From Leptospira jelokensis (GTDB lineage: Bacteria > Spirochaetota > Leptospiria > Leptospirales > Leptospiraceae), in NCBI RefSeq assembly GCF_004769635.1, contig NZ_RQGH01000026.1:186001-250000 (forward strand): a stretch of DNA of 64,000 bases. Reading direction: 5' to 3'. The first letter of the stretch is position 1. Each line of letters starts with the position of its first letter. The translations under genes and the position numbers were made by a program. Shown here piece by piece: positions 55,104 through 64,000 of the stretch. The notes beneath the pieces are model-generated. The model made no database searches, was not told the origin of the DNA, and saw only the letters and a list, made by a program, of their open reading frames with translations.

Positions 55104-55364
55104 ATGACAGTTTTTTCTCCCCAAACCATCATCGCAGTCGTTACAACAACAGTCCTCTTTTTTCTCTCCCTCATCCATATCTATTGGGGATTTGGAGGAT
55201 TGTGGCCCGGTACCACCAAACAAGATTTAATCGATAAAGTGTTTGGCAAAGGGAATCAATTTCCTTCTCCTTTTAGTTGTTTTTTTGTAGCTACCGGATC
55301 CGCGGTCTATCTTCTTAAAAGATTAGAAGTTAACCATCCAAAGATTCTGAATGGTAACTTCTAA
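55104..55364 (+). CDS. DUF3995-like small membrane protein, possibly truncated
   Basis: 86 residues from ATG at 55104 (AGGTGG five bases upstream). The first membrane helix and loop (VLFFLSLIHIYWGFGGLWPGTTKQDL) and FPSPFSCFFVATGSAVYLL are typical of DUF3995, but that family normally has four helices and about 130-150 residues. The last 14 codons fall inside a long inverted repeat, so the gene may have lost its 3' part to an insertion or deletion. Confidence 0.7.
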   Translation: MTVFSPQTIIAVVTTTVLFFLSLIHIYWGFGGLWPGTTKQDLIDKVFGKGNQFPSPFSCFFVATGSAVYLLKRLEVNHPKILNGNF

Positions 55365-55365
55365 T
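55322..55365. terminator. 15-bp hairpin overlapping a gene end
   Basis: The left arm ATTAGAAGTTAACCAT (55322-55337) pairs with the right arm ATGGTAACTTCTAAT (55351-55365) apart from one bulged A. The hairpin contains the stop codon of the DUF3995-like gene and lies 23 bases from the convergent tail-collar gene end. There is no good T tract on the plus strand. Confidence 0.55.
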
Positions 55366-55387
55366 CGGTTCTAAGACAAGAAATTGT

Positions 55388-55939
55388 TTAGTTTTTTCTC
55401 ATACAGTAGGTTAACGCTACGTTTTTAGGACGAGTTTCGTTTCCAGTTCTTGGAGTTCCGTTGATCCCATCAGATACTGAATTTCCGGTAGTTCTTGTAA
55501 CACCAGTTCCGGCTGCATTTGCTCCTCCAACACCTCCTGCTAAATTATCAAGATATGAGATTGTGTGAAGATGTCCCTGGAAAGTATCGATCTGAAAATT
55601 TCCGATAGCTCGAGGACCGCTAGGGTCTTGATTAGCTGGTCCCGTACCAATGTCATCTCTCCCTCTTACAAATACACCTCGTAAGTCAGGTGTTCCATTG
55701 GTTCCATCAGCAGGAGCCCAACCTTCAGGGCAATCATTCAAATAAAAAGCCATTACGGCTCCTTCTGGAGCTGCGATCAAAAAGTTTTGATTGATGCGAG
55801 CAGAACTGATGACTTCCCCTGGAGCAAACAGGTTCAATGCTGCCGCTGCGGCAACCAAACTTGTTGTAAAAAAACCTAAAGTGATCCCAACACCTTTAAA
55901 AAATCCACTTTTCAAATATTCTTTAATATTACCTTTCAT
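55388..55939 (-). CDS. membrane-anchored tail-collar domain protein
   Basis: 183 residues. An N-terminal membrane segment spans about residues 13-37. After it, a collar-like domain reads PEGAVMAFYLNDCPEGWAPADG then PDLRGVFVRGRD, the pattern of phage tail-collar/short tail fibre domains. The C-terminal Gly/Asn/Thr-rich part (FQGHLHTISYL, RPKNVALTYCMRK) matches the same family, where H-x-H loops bind metal. No other phage genes are near, so this is likely a host envelope protein that uses the fold for binding. Confidence 0.8.
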   Translation of the reverse strand: MKGNIKEYLKSGFFKGVGITLGFFTTSLVAAAAALNLFAPGEVISSARINQNFLIAAPEGAVMAFYLNDCPEGWAPADGTNGTPDLRGVFVRGRDDIGTGPANQDPSGPRAIGNFQIDTFQGHLHTISYLDNLAGGVGGANAAGTGVTRTTGNSVSDGINGTPRTGNETRPKNVALTYCMRKN

Positions 55940-55973
55940 ATCATTTTTTCCTCTTAAATTTTCTTAAATTTTT

Positions 55974-57455
55974 TCAATTGAATATGCATGTAGAATCAAA
56001 AGTCCCTACATCATACAGACACGACACTCCATATCCCTTCACCAAAATGTTGTAGGTTGAAGTGAAGCCACCCAAACTCACTGAGATCGTTCCCGTTCGG
56101 TCTGTTGGGTAATACAATGCAGTAAATTTTCCGTAGTCCGAAAATGGATCACCAAAGGTTCCAATCACGCCGTCGGAAGCAAATGTGGGATGAACGAAAA
56201 TGAAGTTGTTAAACGAATCATACCCGACTGCATCAAATGCTGTTGTGGAACTTGCCGTGACCTCAAATGGATTTGGCAGTTCTGCCGAATTGTATAAAAT
56301 CAACATGCGTACCATTATACCAGGATAGACATTGATCGGCATTGATAGATTTAGGTTACCATAACTTGCTTGGATATAGGAACCACCGATCACTTGGGCC
56401 GTATAACGAGCGCTCAACCAATTTGGTCTAGAAGTAACCCCTTTGCCACCGGCAAATGTCATTGTTTCGGCAGGTACGGGATAGTATGTTGCAGATGAAT
56501 TCCCTTTTACTTGCACCGTCAAGTCTCTGGAAAAACCTGCTGTCATCCTTGTGATCGTTGTTTGAAATCGAATTGGTGTCACCGCATCTCGTACATCACC
56601 GTTAATCGTATCGAATGCCGTCGGTGCTGTTGCCGGACGGGTCACCCGCGCATTTAACGAATCATACACTTCGATGTAGTATTCCAATCCTTGTGCAACG
56701 ATATCTGTTGCTGGAATTTTTGCCTGGTAGAATTGATTGGTTCCATCATTTTCATCGGGTAACATCACGATGCTTTTGAAAATCGAACCACTGCCTTGTG
56801 TCCGGTAATAAAACCTTGCTGTGACAATGGCCGATGCATCCCAATCCGTAATTGTGGTTCTAACAGTTGCCGGAAGTCCTTCGATCAATCTACCTGGGAA
56901 AAACGTTGCACCACCAATTGTTGGTGGATTGTTTCCCAAAACTAAATTTTGAGCTGTTAAAATGTAATTAGAGAAATGGTAGATCGATGTTGTCACACAA
57001 TGGTTCACCAAATCAACATCTCCACCATAACTGATGTATTTGTTTGTTTTGGGATCATAGTGTTGTATCTGTAAAGAATCTTCCCGTTTCCCTTTCAGAA
57101 ATTCAGGTCTACCATCATAACAAATTTTCATTTGTACTGGTTTATTGAATTGTAAATGTTCCGGACCAAATTTATAAGCAGCTTGGATAGGAACAACTGA
57201 CCCACTTGGCTCGGGTAAGGAAGTTTCCGAATACGTGATCACCGTTTCTTCGTCTAACGCACCTAAAGGTATCGTTAAACTCATATTTGGTGCTTGGATC
57301 ACTGCCCCTGTTTCAGGTTTGACTGAAACTGAGTTGGAAGCAAAAAATGAACCAAACACAAACATCTTGTCTAAATTAGTTATCCCACTTTCACTTTTGC
57401 ACGTTAACATGTGACAAAACGAAAAAGCAAAGATAACAAATATTACTTTGCGCAT
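55974..57455 (-). CDS. ZU5-like domain lipoprotein
   Basis: 493 residues. The signal peptide ends near MLTC, with Cys19 (or Cys14 in FSFC) as the lipidated residue. Residues about 45-165 look like a ZU5-type domain: GAVIQAPNMSLTIPLGALDEETVITYSE, LQFNKPVQMKICYDG and HFSNYIL. Further beta-rich Ig-like domains follow (PPTIGGATFFPGRLIEGLPA, ITRMTAGFSRDLTVQVKGN). This suggests a surface-located multi-domain binding protein. It is 34 bases upstream of the tail-collar gene on the same strand, so the two may be expressed together. Confidence 0.8.
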   Translation of the reverse strand: MRKVIFVIFAFSFCHMLTCKSESGITNLDKMFVFGSFFASNSVSVKPETGAVIQAPNMSLTIPLGALDEETVITYSETSLPEPSGSVVPIQAAYKFGPEHLQFNKPVQMKICYDGRPEFLKGKREDSLQIQHYDPKTNKYISYGGDVDLVNHCVTTSIYHFSNYILTAQNLVLGNNPPTIGGATFFPGRLIEGLPATVRTTITDWDASAIVTARFYYRTQGSGSIFKSIVMLPDENDGTNQFYQAKIPATDIVAQGLEYYIEVYDSLNARVTRPATAPTAFDTINGDVRDAVTPIRFQTTITRMTAGFSRDLTVQVKGNSSATYYPVPAETMTFAGGKGVTSRPNWLSARYTAQVIGGSYIQASYGNLNLSMPINVYPGIMVRMLILYNSAELPNPFEVTASSTTAFDAVGYDSFNNFIFVHPTFASDGVIGTFGDPFSDYGKFTALYYPTDRTGTISVSLGGFTSTYNILVKGYGVSCLYDVGTFDSTCIFN

Positions 57456-57941
57456 ATTTTTTACCTTTTGTTTTCAAATCGATTACCATACTCATAGGTT
57501 CGCACCGATGGCATAATAATGTCGCCAAATGTGAGAAACCGAATTTACTTGGTCAAGTTTTTTTTCCATCTAACATAAATTTTATTATTTTTGAACCTGA
57601 TTCATTAAACAACGATTGTCCGTTAATGCAACAGAACTGCAATGGCATCGAATGATTTATGAAATTCCCTAACACAACTAATCAATATTAGTTGAATCGA
57701 AAAATCAATTCCTATCATATGTTTGTTCCAAAGGAAATTGTTCCAACTGATTCCGAACCAAAGAAGGTTGTCAGATAAAACATTTCCAAAATGAAATGTG
57801 ATGTTCATTGTAAAAAATAGAGCTTCCATGATTTGAATTCTGGAAATTAAATCTCGATAGAACCTTCTCTTTTTCTGGGAAATAAAACCAAACGTTTCAA
57901 AATGTACTTCCAAGTTTCCCATCAAATGGTAAAAATTGCGA
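57456..57941. other. AT-rich intergenic region without a supported gene
   Basis: No reading frame here has a ribosome site or a recognisable product. The only structure I see is a perfect hairpin CAACTAAT-CAAT-ATTAGTTG at 57675-57694. It may contain promoters for the divergent lipoprotein (left) and RibD-type gene (right). Confidence 0.5.
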
Positions 57942-58499
57942 ATGCGAAAGGTAGTTTTTGGCATCAACGCAAGCGCCGATGGTTTTTATGGCCACACGGG
58001 AATGGTTGTGGATGATGTTTTACACCAATACTTCACAGATCTATTAAGAACGACGGATCAGATTTTATATGGACGGATCACGTACGAATTAATGGTTCCT
58101 TTTTGGCCTGATGTTGCAAAAAACAAATCCATGTCAAAGGTTAGCAACGAGTTTGCGGAAGTATTCACTGGATTAGAAAAAATTCTATTTTCTCATAGCA
58201 TTACAAAAGTTGAGGATCCCAATACCACAATCGCCAAACTTCCTTTATTCGAAACTGTTTCTAAGTTAAAAAAACAAGTTGGGAAAGATATTTGTATTGG
58301 AAGTTTGAGTGTCGCAGCACAATTATCTGAAGTTGGTTTGATCGATGAATACCATTTTGTGGTCCATCCAGTCATTGTTGGGAATGGTCCTAAATTATTT
58401 GATAACCTACCCCTCAAACAATCTCTTTTTTTAGACCTAATCGATACACAAACATTACCCGCTGGCCAAATCGCACTCCATTACCGAACAAGGAGGTAA
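57942..58499 (+). CDS. RibD C-terminal / dihydrofolate-reductase-fold protein
   Basis: 185 residues from ATG at 57942; a TTG two codons upstream is also possible. It follows the pattern of stand-alone RibD_C-type reductases: VFGINASADGFYGHTG, ILYGRITYELMVPFWP, DICIGSLSVAAQLSEVGLIDEYHFVVHPVIVGNGPKLF. These bind NADPH with a DHFR-like fold and are of uncertain substrate. Next gene's ribosome site AGGAGG overlaps its end, giving coupled expression with DUF2200. Confidence 0.88.
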   Translation: MRKVVFGINASADGFYGHTGMVVDDVLHQYFTDLLRTTDQILYGRITYELMVPFWPDVAKNKSMSKVSNEFAEVFTGLEKILFSHSITKVEDPNTTIAKLPLFETVSKLKKQVGKDICIGSLSVAAQLSEVGLIDEYHFVVHPVIVGNGPKLFDNLPLKQSLFLDLIDTQTLPAGQIALHYRTRR

Positions 58500-58504
58500 C
58501 CACA

Positions 58505-58876
58505 ATGCAACCAACTGAAGAACACAATCAAAAATTAGCAAAGATGACTTTTGCTTCGGTTTATCCATTGTATGTCACGAAAGTGGAACGAAAAGGAAGG
58601 ACGAAGCAGGAATTAGACCAAGTGATCACTTGGCTCACTTCTTTTGATCAGAAAAAAATTGCAGAAATGATCAAAAATAATGTATCATTTGAGAATTTTT
58701 TCGCCAAAGCAAAATTAAACGAAAATTCAAATTTAATCAAAGGATTGATTTGTGGGTATCGGGTAGAAGAAATCGAAAACCCTATCACACAAAAAGTGCG
58801 TTATCTGGACAAACTTGTTGATGAACTTGCAAAAGGTAAGCCGCTAGACAAAATATTTAGAAAACCAAAACCATAA
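58505..58876 (+). CDS. DUF2200 family protein
   Basis: 123 residues with the typical DUF2200 opening KMTFASVYPLYVTKVERKGRTKQELDQVITWLT, middle FFAKAKLNENSNLIKGLICGYRVEEIENP, and ending VRYLDKLVDELAKGKPLDKIF. Widespread in bacteria as a stand-alone single-domain protein of unknown function. It follows the RibD-type gene by five bases and precedes the putative metallopeptidase by 13. Confidence 0.93.
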   Translation: MQPTEEHNQKLAKMTFASVYPLYVTKVERKGRTKQELDQVITWLTSFDQKKIAEMIKNNVSFENFFAKAKLNENSNLIKGLICGYRVEEIENPITQKVRYLDKLVDELAKGKPLDKIFRKPKP

Positions 58877-58889
58877 AAGGAAATTTCCA

Positions 58890-59864
58890 TTGAAACGATT
58901 CACCCACCTTCTCTCCATCCTTTTGTTTTTCATCTTGCCATCCACGGTGTTTGCTACACCAAAAACATTAAACGACTACGAACCAATTTTACGAAATGCA
59001 CTCACCAAGTTTGAAACGGTTTTTAAATCATCACCGAAAAAACACGAATTGGTCGAACAGAAAGTAGTTTTTATGATGAACCAAGCACTGAAAGGTGAGG
59101 TTACATTTTTAATCGACTTAAATGCAAACCAAGATTTATCAGCAATGGGTTTTGTTGATTTCTATAACGAAAACAAAAAACCAGCAATCGTCGTCGGAAC
59201 TTTTTTTTTAGACCAATTTGATAAAAATCCTACCATCTTTTACTCTGCATTGGTCCATGAGTTCACCCACGCTTATGACTTTTTTAATAGCCAAAGATAT
59301 TTTCTCTATTATAAAAACAATCGAATCGTAAAAGCATTATTTGAAGCAGATGCGTATGCCGTTGAATCATTATTCATTCAGAATTATTTGGTTCCTCAAA
59401 AAATCAAATTAACAAAATTTGAAACTTTTTTATTGGATGATTTAGAGAAAAGCAGTTTGTCCAAGATTATTTTGATCAATCAAACATTGAGTTTACCCCT
59501 CCTACATACATTTTTGGAAATCAGAGACTCTAAAGAAACAATTGAAGCAAAAGTAGAATCATTAAATGTAATTGGTGAAAACTTATTATCCAAATTCGAC
59601 ACCATTCAGACACTCAAAGATTTCGAAAACAAAATGGAAATCATCTCCATTTATTTTACCTATTCAATTTTATTAGATCAATTGGTATATGATATTGAAC
59701 AAAAAGAAAAGGAAGAGACCATTGATCCCGAAACCTTTTCCCTCTCCAAATACCCTAACGTTTCCCAAACTCGGAAACAAATTTCCGAGAAAGTGAATCA
59801 ATACCAAAAAGAATTTGAAGACTATATCATAAAAGAAAACAAAAGGATACGAACTGAAATCTAA
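58890..59864 (+). CDS. putative secreted zinc metallopeptidase
   Basis: 324 residues from TTG, supported by AAAGGAAA about eight bases upstream. The signal peptide MKRFTHLLSILLFFILPSTVFA is followed by a mostly helical protein. HEFTHAYDFFNSQR (HExxH, near residue 128) is the zinc-binding motif; a downstream glutamate in ALFEADAYAVES fits the third ligand of gluzincin-like enzymes. Otherwise no family is recognised. Probably periplasmic or surface-associated. Confidence 0.75.
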   Translation: MKRFTHLLSILLFFILPSTVFATPKTLNDYEPILRNALTKFETVFKSSPKKHELVEQKVVFMMNQALKGEVTFLIDLNANQDLSAMGFVDFYNENKKPAIVVGTFFLDQFDKNPTIFYSALVHEFTHAYDFFNSQRYFLYYKNNRIVKALFEADAYAVESLFIQNYLVPQKIKLTKFETFLLDDLEKSSLSKIILINQTLSLPLLHTFLEIRDSKETIEAKVESLNVIGENLLSKFDTIQTLKDFENKMEIISIYFTYSILLDQLVYDIEQKEKEETIDPETFSLSKYPNVSQTRKQISEKVNQYQKEFEDYIIKENKRIRTEI

Positions 59865-59939
59865 TGCTTTGTTTTTTTGGTATTAAAAAAAGGATGATTT
59901 TTAAGTCAGAAAAGATTTAGGTTAATTATTGTCATATCT

Positions 59940-61325
59940 TTATAAAAAAGTCAAATTCCATTGACGATAGGTAAGGTTCACTGTTCCCATAGAAGTAAGT
60001 TCGCCCGTTGTTTGGTTGATGCTGAATTGAAACATATTTGTCCCATTATTTTCTGCTACGTAGGCATACCTACCCGTCGGATCGATTACCATAAATCGTA
60101 AACTACTAGGAAATAAAACACTCAATGTAAAGTTGAATGAGAGCCTCCCTGTGTTCGGATCAATCATATAACAAGAAATAGATCCTTCATTGATATTGAT
60201 TGTGTAATAAAATCGACCATTTGGATGAATGGCAGATCCATTGATACCCATAGAATGTGTTTCCGATTCCACAAAATTCATATTTCCGGTGACAGAATCA
60301 AAACTCAAAACGGTAATGGCAGGAAATGAACCCACATACAAATAGTTTCCATTTGGATGAGTGGCAACATTCCCTGAAAAATCATTTGCAAACGTAGGAC
60401 TTGTTGCCGCTTGCGTGAGGGTTCCATCAGAAGGATTGATCCGATAAGAAACAAGTTCTGTAAAACTAGAACTCAGAAAAAAAATAAAATTTCCATCACG
60501 TGAGATTTGAATTTGAGAATGACCAATGCCAGTAGAATATGAATTGATAAAACTGAGAGTTCCATCTGCATTGATGGCGAAAGCACGAATGGACTGAGTC
60601 CCTTCCGAAGCAAGGTACACATACTTTCCATCGGGAGTCACAACTAAATTTCTTGGGTTTGTACCGGCAGGAGAAGTAAATGTGGCATTCGGGGTTAATG
60701 CTCCCGTTGTTTGGTTGATGGTGAATTGCGATATTGTAGCATTACCAAAATTTCCAGTGAATAAAAATTTACCTGCTGGGTCCGTCACAATCCCATTTGG
60801 ATCACTGCCAGCTCCTGCTCCAATCGTGCCCGTAGGAGATAAAATCCCTGTGCTCGCATTTTGTGTCAATTGACCGACCAAATTATCTAGATTGAATGTG
60901 GTATAGACGTATCCTGAATACACAGTGATGTTACTGTCGGCGGTGGCTCGCCCATCGCTTGCAGTCGCTCGGATAGTCACTTTACCATTTCCAATGCCTG
61001 AAACAAGACCGTTTGAGTCTACACTCGCAACCGATGGATCACTGCTTGACCATTGGAAACTAGAACCAAGGTTCTGACCGAAGGCAAAGTAATTTCCTTC
61101 CAATTGGAGGGATTCTCCTTTCCGAATTCCCGCCCAAGTCCGATTGAGTTCAATGTACGGAATCTGGTTCAAAAGGTATGCCATTAAGAAAAACGATTCT
61201 CGTGAATCTTTACCTTTTTCGAAACATAAAATTTGTTGGACGATTGGATTGAGAAGACAAGCGTTTAGATTGAAACCAAACAAAATGAATAAAAAATAAT
61301 TTTTTATAAAATACTTAGTATGCAT
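59940..61325 (-). CDS. BIG2 / beta-propeller lipoprotein
   Basis: 461 residues from ATG at 61325. The signal peptide ends FNLNAC with Cys23. Residues about 55-140 form a BIG2 Ig-like domain (ESLQLEGNYFAFGQNLGSSFQWSSSDPSVASVDSNGLVSG, GKVTIRATASDG). The remainder is a seven-bladed propeller of the 6-phosphogluconolactonase/YncE type with repeated PDGKYVYLASEG, HPNGNYLYVGSFP, HPNGRFYYTINI, DPTGRYAYVAEN. In Leptospira such proteins are surface-exposed binding proteins; lactonase activity is not implied. Confidence 0.88.
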   Translation of the reverse strand: MHTKYFIKNYFLFILFGFNLNACLLNPIVQQILCFEKGKDSRESFFLMAYLLNQIPYIELNRTWAGIRKGESLQLEGNYFAFGQNLGSSFQWSSSDPSVASVDSNGLVSGIGNGKVTIRATASDGRATADSNITVYSGYVYTTFNLDNLVGQLTQNASTGILSPTGTIGAGAGSDPNGIVTDPAGKFLFTGNFGNATISQFTINQTTGALTPNATFTSPAGTNPRNLVVTPDGKYVYLASEGTQSIRAFAINADGTLSFINSYSTGIGHSQIQISRDGNFIFFLSSSFTELVSYRINPSDGTLTQAATSPTFANDFSGNVATHPNGNYLYVGSFPAITVLSFDSVTGNMNFVESETHSMGINGSAIHPNGRFYYTININEGSISCYMIDPNTGRLSFNFTLSVLFPSSLRFMVIDPTGRYAYVAENNGTNMFQFSINQTTGELTSMGTVNLTYRQWNLTFL

Positions 61326-61536
61326 ATTTAAAAAAGTCGTTACCAGCAAACATACATATTACGATCTTGAAATGTCATTCCTAATTCATAGTCTTGGTAA
61401 AAAAATACCATTACCCTAACATTCAATTGGTGTTTTGGAGTTGCAAAATTCGCATCCCGATGTCAGAATCAAACTCAGTTTCCCTGATTCTGTCAAAACT
61501 GAGTCAGGAATCAATCCATAGATACCACTTAGTTAT

Positions 61537-62076
61537 ATGAACCAAGAATCATTCCTCACCCTATTAAAAGAAAGATTTGATAAACATCCCAACCGACACG
61601 AAGGCATTCAGTGGGAAAAAGTTGCAGACAAACTTAGGAAACATCCAGAGAAACTAAAAACACTTCTCAAGATGGAAGAATCTGGAGGTGAACCAGACCT
61701 CGTCCAATACGATAAAAAGAAGAATGCGTTCACCTTCTATGATTGTTCTATAGAAACTCCAAGTGGCAGAAGGAGTTTCTGTTATGACAAGGAAGCACTT
61801 AATTCCAGAAAGGAACACAAACCAAAAAACAGTGCGATTGATTTTGCAAAGTCAATGGGAAGTAAAATTTTAAACGAAGAGGAATATCGTTATTTACAAA
61901 CCTTAGGAGAATTTGACAAAAAAACTTCAAGTTGGATTGAAACACCGCCTTCCATACGAAAATTAGGTGGTGCACTTTTCTGTGACTATCGCTATGGAAC
62001 CGTTTTTGTGTATCACAATGGAGCAGAATCGTATTATGCAGTACGAGGATTTCGAACTTCAGTTACGATTGAGTAA
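61537..62076 (+). CDS. DUF4256 family protein
   Basis: 179 residues following the DUF4256 pattern closely: FLTLLKERFDKHPNRHEGIQWEKVADKL at the start, MEESGGEPDLVQYDKKKNAFTFYDCS in the middle, and LGGALFCDYRYGTVFVYHNGAESYYAVRGFR at the end. No function established. The gene is convergent with the following kinase gene and overlaps its 3' end by 14 bases. Confidence 0.92.
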   Translation: MNQESFLTLLKERFDKHPNRHEGIQWEKVADKLRKHPEKLKTLLKMEESGGEPDLVQYDKKKNAFTFYDCSIETPSGRRSFCYDKEALNSRKEHKPKNSAIDFAKSMGSKILNEEEYRYLQTLGEFDKKTSSWIETPPSIRKLGGALFCDYRYGTVFVYHNGAESYYAVRGFRTSVTIE

Positions 62077-64000
62077 GGTTACCTTTTGAAAAAATTTTAT
62101 AAATAGAATTTAGTAATTCCGAAAGTATGATTGGTTTTTTTACACAATCATCCATTCCATTTGCTAAATATTCTTGGATTTGAGAATCCATATTGTTTGC
62201 AGTGAGTGCAATGATGGGGATGTTTTGGTAATCGTCTTTCCTTTGGCGGATCCTTTTGGTTGTTTCTAAACCATCCAATTCAGGCATCTGGATGTCCATT
62301 AAAATCAAATCATACTTAACACTTTCATTGGAAAGCGAACGATCTAAAAGTTGGATTGTCTCCTTACCATTGGAAGCAATCGTAACATTTACTTTTTCTT
62401 TTTCGAGAACCTTTCGAACAAACTTTTGATTGAGAAGGTTATCTTCAGCAACTAACACATTTATATTTTTCAAATTAAAAGTTTCAAGAGATTCAATGCG
62501 ATTTGCGATTTGTTCTGGAATTTCGACCTGGTGAAAAGGAATGGTAAATTTAAAAGTGGATCCAATATTTAAGATACTTTCCACTTTAATATCACCTCCC
62601 ATCAAGTTGACGAGTTGTTTGGAAATATACAATCCCAGGCCAGCACCTTCAAATCGTTTGGTGCGAGCATCCTCAAGTTGGACAAACCGATCAAATAATC
62701 GTTTGATATTTTCTTCTGAAATTCCAATCCCTGTGTCATGAACACAAAACTCGATAAAATTTCGGGAAGGGTCTAATTTGACTGCCAAAGTGATGATTCC
62801 ACTAGGTGTAAACTTTAATGAGTTACTGATCAAATTATTTAATACTTGCCGCAATCGATTCTCATCTACCAGTATGTGTAAGTTTTTATCTTCGATGGTA
62901 AAATCTAAATTGAGTTTGAGGTTTTTGTCGATTACATCTGATTGAAACAATAACTGGATATCACGGCATAGTTTATAAACATTTGTCTCAGTGGGTACAA
63001 TTTCCAATTTATGATTTTCCAACTTCGAAACATCTAAAATATCATTGATGATCGTAAGTAGAGATAGTACAGATTTTTTCGCATTGTCTAAGTAATCTTT
63101 TTGTTCACTGTCGACATTTGTTTCTTCGAGTAATGTCAACATACCCAGGACTCCATTCATCGGGGTTCGGATTTCATGGCTCATATTTGCTAAAAATTCT
63201 GATTTAACTCGGTTTGCTTTTTCCAATTCAAAGGTTCTTTTTTCTACTATGTCTTGAATGCTTTTTTCTTTTCCAAGAATGATGAGCATTAAGATTCCAA
63301 GTAAACCAGTCAAAAAAGAAGAGATAATTAATATAAAACGAGATGCATTGGTTAAATTTTTTTCAAAATATTCTTTGGTAGCTACAATTTTGAATGTTAT
63401 GATGTGGCTTCCAATTTGAGTTTTGTGAATATGCGAAAATTCAGAAAACAGTTTTTCATGCGAAGTATTACAATTGCGAATATATACATCTTTCGATTCT
63501 GTATTCTCACCATCCATGATTTGTACACATAAATTGTTTTGATCATTCCCAATTAAAGACTTATTGATAATAGAAGTTATTTTGATGACTGCTGTTGCGA
63601 ACCCAAACTCTCCATCAATCCTTTTAATCGGATAAAAAACCAAAAAACCAACATTATCAGAACTATCTTGCACTAAATTGACTTTGCCAGTAATTTCTAA
63701 ATCTTTGGTCTGCATTGAATTGACAAGAGCAAGTTTGCGAACTGGATTGGAAAATACATCATAACCTACTACAGACTCGTTGCCAATCAAAGGGTAAATA
63801 TAACGAATGAATACATATTGAGATTCAATTGGCGATTTTTTAGAAAGGTTTTCTTCTCTTGTGTTGATCCCGATTGAACTTGGATAATCAGTTTTTAATT
63901 GGGATTCGTAGTAACTTCGTTTCGAATGAGGAATGGAAACATTCCATGATAAAGCGGAAACACTTTCGGTTTCTTCCAAAATGGATTTGGCATAGGAATC
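62063..64000 (-). CDS. CHASE-domain hybrid sensor histidine kinase (partial, cut by window end)
   Basis: The frame stays open through the right edge (preceding codons read DSYAKSI), so the N-terminus lies outside. What remains: most of a CHASE-type extracytoplasmic sensor with PHSKRSYYESQLKTDYP and YIYPLIGNESVVGYDVFSNP, one membrane helix (FILIISSFLTGLLGILMLIIL), HisKA with FLANMSHEIRTPMNGVLGM, a HATPase domain (NNLISNSLKFTP, DTGIGI, GAGLGLYI), and a receiver domain with phospho-acceptor Asp in LILMDIQMPELDG and final KKP. The phosphotransfer partner is not seen here. Confidence 0.93.
   Translation of the reverse strand, partial: DSYAKSILEETESVSALSWNVSIPHSKRSYYESQLKTDYPSSIGINTREENLSKKSPIESQYVFIRYIYPLIGNESVVGYDVFSNPVRKLALVNSMQTKDLEITGKVNLVQDSSDNVGFLVFYPIKRIDGEFGFATAVIKITSIINKSLIGNDQNNLCVQIMDGENTESKDVYIRNCNTSHEKLFSEFSHIHKTQIGSHIITFKIVATKEYFEKNLTNASRFILIISSFLTGLLGILMLIILGKEKSIQDIVEKRTFELEKANRVKSEFLANMSHEIRTPMNGVLGMLTLLEETNVDSEQKDYLDNAKKSVLSLLTIINDILDVSKLENHKLEIVPTETNVYKLCRDIQLLFQSDVIDKNLKLNLDFTIEDKNLHILVDENRLRQVLNNLISNSLKFTPSGIITLAVKLDPSRNFIEFCVHDTGIGISEENIKRLFDRFVQLEDARTKRFEGAGLGLYISKQLVNLMGGDIKVESILNIGSTFKFTIPFHQVEIPEQIANRIESLETFNLKNINVLVAEDNLLNQKFVRKVLEKEKVNVTIASNGKETIQLLDRSLSNESVKYDLILMDIQMPELDGLETTKRIRQRKDDYQNIPIIALTANNMDSQIQEYLANGMDDCVKKPIILSELLNSIYKIFSKGNLTQS

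Noticed and set aside
55388..55939. Prophage interpretation of the tail-collar gene
   Set aside because: No integrase, capsid, portal or terminase genes occur nearby, and the protein has a membrane anchor instead of a phage baseplate context.
57623..57967. 114-residue minus-strand frame in the 57.5-57.9 kb gap
   Set aside because: No ribosome site, composition is Phe/Ile-rich as expected from AT-rich noncoding DNA, and it overlaps the start of the RibD-type gene.

Overview
The window looks like chromosomal DNA of a Leptospira species, probably from the saprophytic (L. biflexa-like) side of the genus. Evidence: moderately AT-rich DNA; many short signal peptides ending in a loose spirochaetal lipobox (FFSNC, FLFANC, TLNC); a DUF1554 lectin-like lipoprotein and TRL-like lipoproteins; a flagellar-type chemotaxis set; and many sensor kinases and small environmental-response genes. 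No phage, transposase, CRISPR array or rRNA was seen. The species call is inference.

Layout. 1-202: three minus-strand tRNA genes (one cut by the window edge, Arg-TCT, Pro-TGG). 262-3250: compact minus-strand operon sppA - membrane protein - surE - TPR protein. 3425-10164: coiled-coil protein, APC permease, lipoprotein, CPA1 cation/proton antiporter, then a Bcp peroxiredoxin overlapping leucyl aminopeptidase. 10587-17820: chemosensory cluster (degenerate kinase-like protein, CheW, MCP, CheA, CheB, CheY, with CheD convergent at the end); no CheR is present. 17980-27010: MFS transporter, Kelch lipoprotein, a 7TMR-DISM/SpoIIE phosphatase/TPR signalling protein coupled to a Ppx/GppA phosphatase, and divergent mreB followed by a strong terminator.

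27011-46471 is an accessory-looking, more AT-rich stretch. It holds gene remnants, an ArsR/AHSA1 pair, unknown secreted and membrane proteins, a LuxR-type regulator with degenerate HD-GYP modules, and a DoxX/AraC/fatty-acid-hydroxylase run headed by a 38-bp palindromic operator. It also holds a second AraC regulator, a hybrid kinase, and a three-gene operon opened by an unusual DUF805-flavin oxidase-methyltransferase fusion.

46524-64000 carries SelO, a DUF1554 lipoprotein, membrane and outer-membrane proteins, three tandem TRL-like lipoproteins, a WG-repeat lipoprotein operon, a membrane-anchored tail-collar protein beside a ZU5-like lipoprotein, DUF2200 and DUF4256 proteins, a putative zinc metallopeptidase, a BIG2/beta-propeller lipoprotein, and a hybrid kinase cut by the right edge.

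The strongest second-look items are the 868-residue fusion protein and its operon, the large palindrome upstream of doxX, the chemosensory cluster with its kinase-like protein lacking an H box and the repeated YEIFGE motif in CheA, a dispersed 55-70 bp repeat present three times, paired 17-bp direct repeats upstream of the Kelch gene, and several decayed genes in intergenic gaps.
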